Shown here: in pieces, positions 15,963 to 16,127 of the stretch
Position numbering within the stretch: position 1 is the first letter of the stretch
How the letters are laid out: each line of letters opens with the position of its first letter
DNA from: Porticoccus sp.
Lineage (GTDB): Bacteria; Pseudomonadota; Gammaproteobacteria; Pseudomonadales; Porticoccaceae
Length of the DNA stretch: 16,127 bases
Assembly: GCA_002685455.1 (NCBI GenBank)
Contig: NYXF01000082.1
Coordinates: forward strand, 1 to 16,127
Direction: 5' to 3'
The notes under the pieces: model-generated
Databases searched by the model: none
The model's input: only the letters and a program-made list of their open reading frames with translations
Told to the model about the DNA's origin: nothing
Program-made: the position numbers and the translations under genes

Positions 15963-16127
15963 TGATCGATCCAGCTGAGCTCTTTAAAATTTTTCGTAGC
16001 GAGGGTTTAACTTTTTTTTGCGGGGTGCCCGATTCTCTTTTGAAAGAATTTTGTGCTTATATTACAAAACATAGAAATCCTGAAGAGCACGTAATCACTG
16101 CAAATGAGGGCAATGCTATAGCTTTGG
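15962..16127 (+). CDS. aepY: Phosphonopyruvate decarboxylase, N-terminal part (cut by window edge)
   Basis: Only the first 55 codons lie inside the window. The ATG at 15962 overlaps the pepM stop by one base. The visible protein begins [15 protein letters not shown] and contains FFCGVPDSLLKEFC and TANEGNAIAL, both characteristic of thiamine-diphosphate-dependent phosphonopyruvate decarboxylase; the Glu of the second motif is the one expected to activate the cofactor. The enzyme removes CO2 from phosphonopyruvate to give phosphonoacetaldehyde, pulling the unfavourable PEP mutase reaction forward. A transaminase making 2-aminoethylphosphonate, or a dehydrogenase, would be expected next but lies outside. 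A run of eight T occurs at 16012-16019. Confidence 0.88.
   Translation, partial: MIDPAELFKIFRSEGLTFFCGVPDSLLKEFCAYITKHRNPEEHVITANEGNAIAL

Noticed and set aside
1..16127. Insertion sequences, tRNA genes, CRISPR arrays, prophage or attachment sites
   Set aside because: No transposase, repeated spacer pattern, tRNA-like fold or direct repeat flanking the block was found on reading through both strands.

Overview
The window is a single-strand block of co-oriented genes from an AT-rich genome. It looks like a surface-glycan locus of a proteobacterium, probably a gammaproteobacterium. That placement is inferred from an RfaH/ops-like element in the leader, the operon style with 1-4 base stop/start overlaps, and the gene families. 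It was not confirmed by any search. All 14 complete genes, plus one cut by the right edge, lie on the + strand.

Layout. Bases 1-361 are a non-coding leader with an ops-like motif at 256-267. A PglK-like ABC flippase opens the operon (362-2137). A near-complete CMP-legionaminic acid pathway of the GDP-linked Campylobacter type follows: legB, legC, a sugar N-formyltransferase, legI and legG (2140-7349), then ptmE (7389-8441). An amidation module comes next: a WbuX/WbpG/PtmG-type amidotransferase with dedicated HisH and HisF paralogues (8459-11010). A PtmF-like oxidoreductase, legF (CMP-legionaminate synthetase) and a PtmA-like SDR (11007-13561) complete the sugar section. Then come a sulfotransferase-like P-loop protein (13555-14571), an 89-base gap, a fused cytidylyltransferase-PEP mutase (14661-15962) and the start of phosphonopyruvate decarboxylase (15962 to the edge).

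How it fits together. PtmE should make the GDP-glucosamine precursor, with PtmF and PtmA perhaps helping supply it. LegB and LegC convert GDP-GlcNAc to the 4-amino-6-deoxy sugar. The usual N-acetyltransferase LegH is absent, and a formyltransferase with an intact Asn-His-Asp triad sits in its place, so a 7-N-formyl legionaminic acid is predicted. LegG and LegI make the nonulosonate and LegF activates it with CMP. The amidotransferase, HisH and HisF can then turn an N-acyl group into an amidino group. The HisF has lost the cyclase aspartate (position 11 is Leu), which fits glycan amidation rather than histidine synthesis.

The right end starts a phosphonate pathway (PEP to phosphonopyruvate to phosphonoacetaldehyde) whose mutase carries its own nucleotidyltransferase domain, suggesting a CMP-activated phosphonate. 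The most notable hypothesis is a glycan combining N-formylated and amidinated legionaminic acid with phosphonate and possibly sulfate. No glycosyltransferase, polymerase or acceptor protein is visible, so the final structure and its location (O-antigen, capsule or glycoprotein) remain open.
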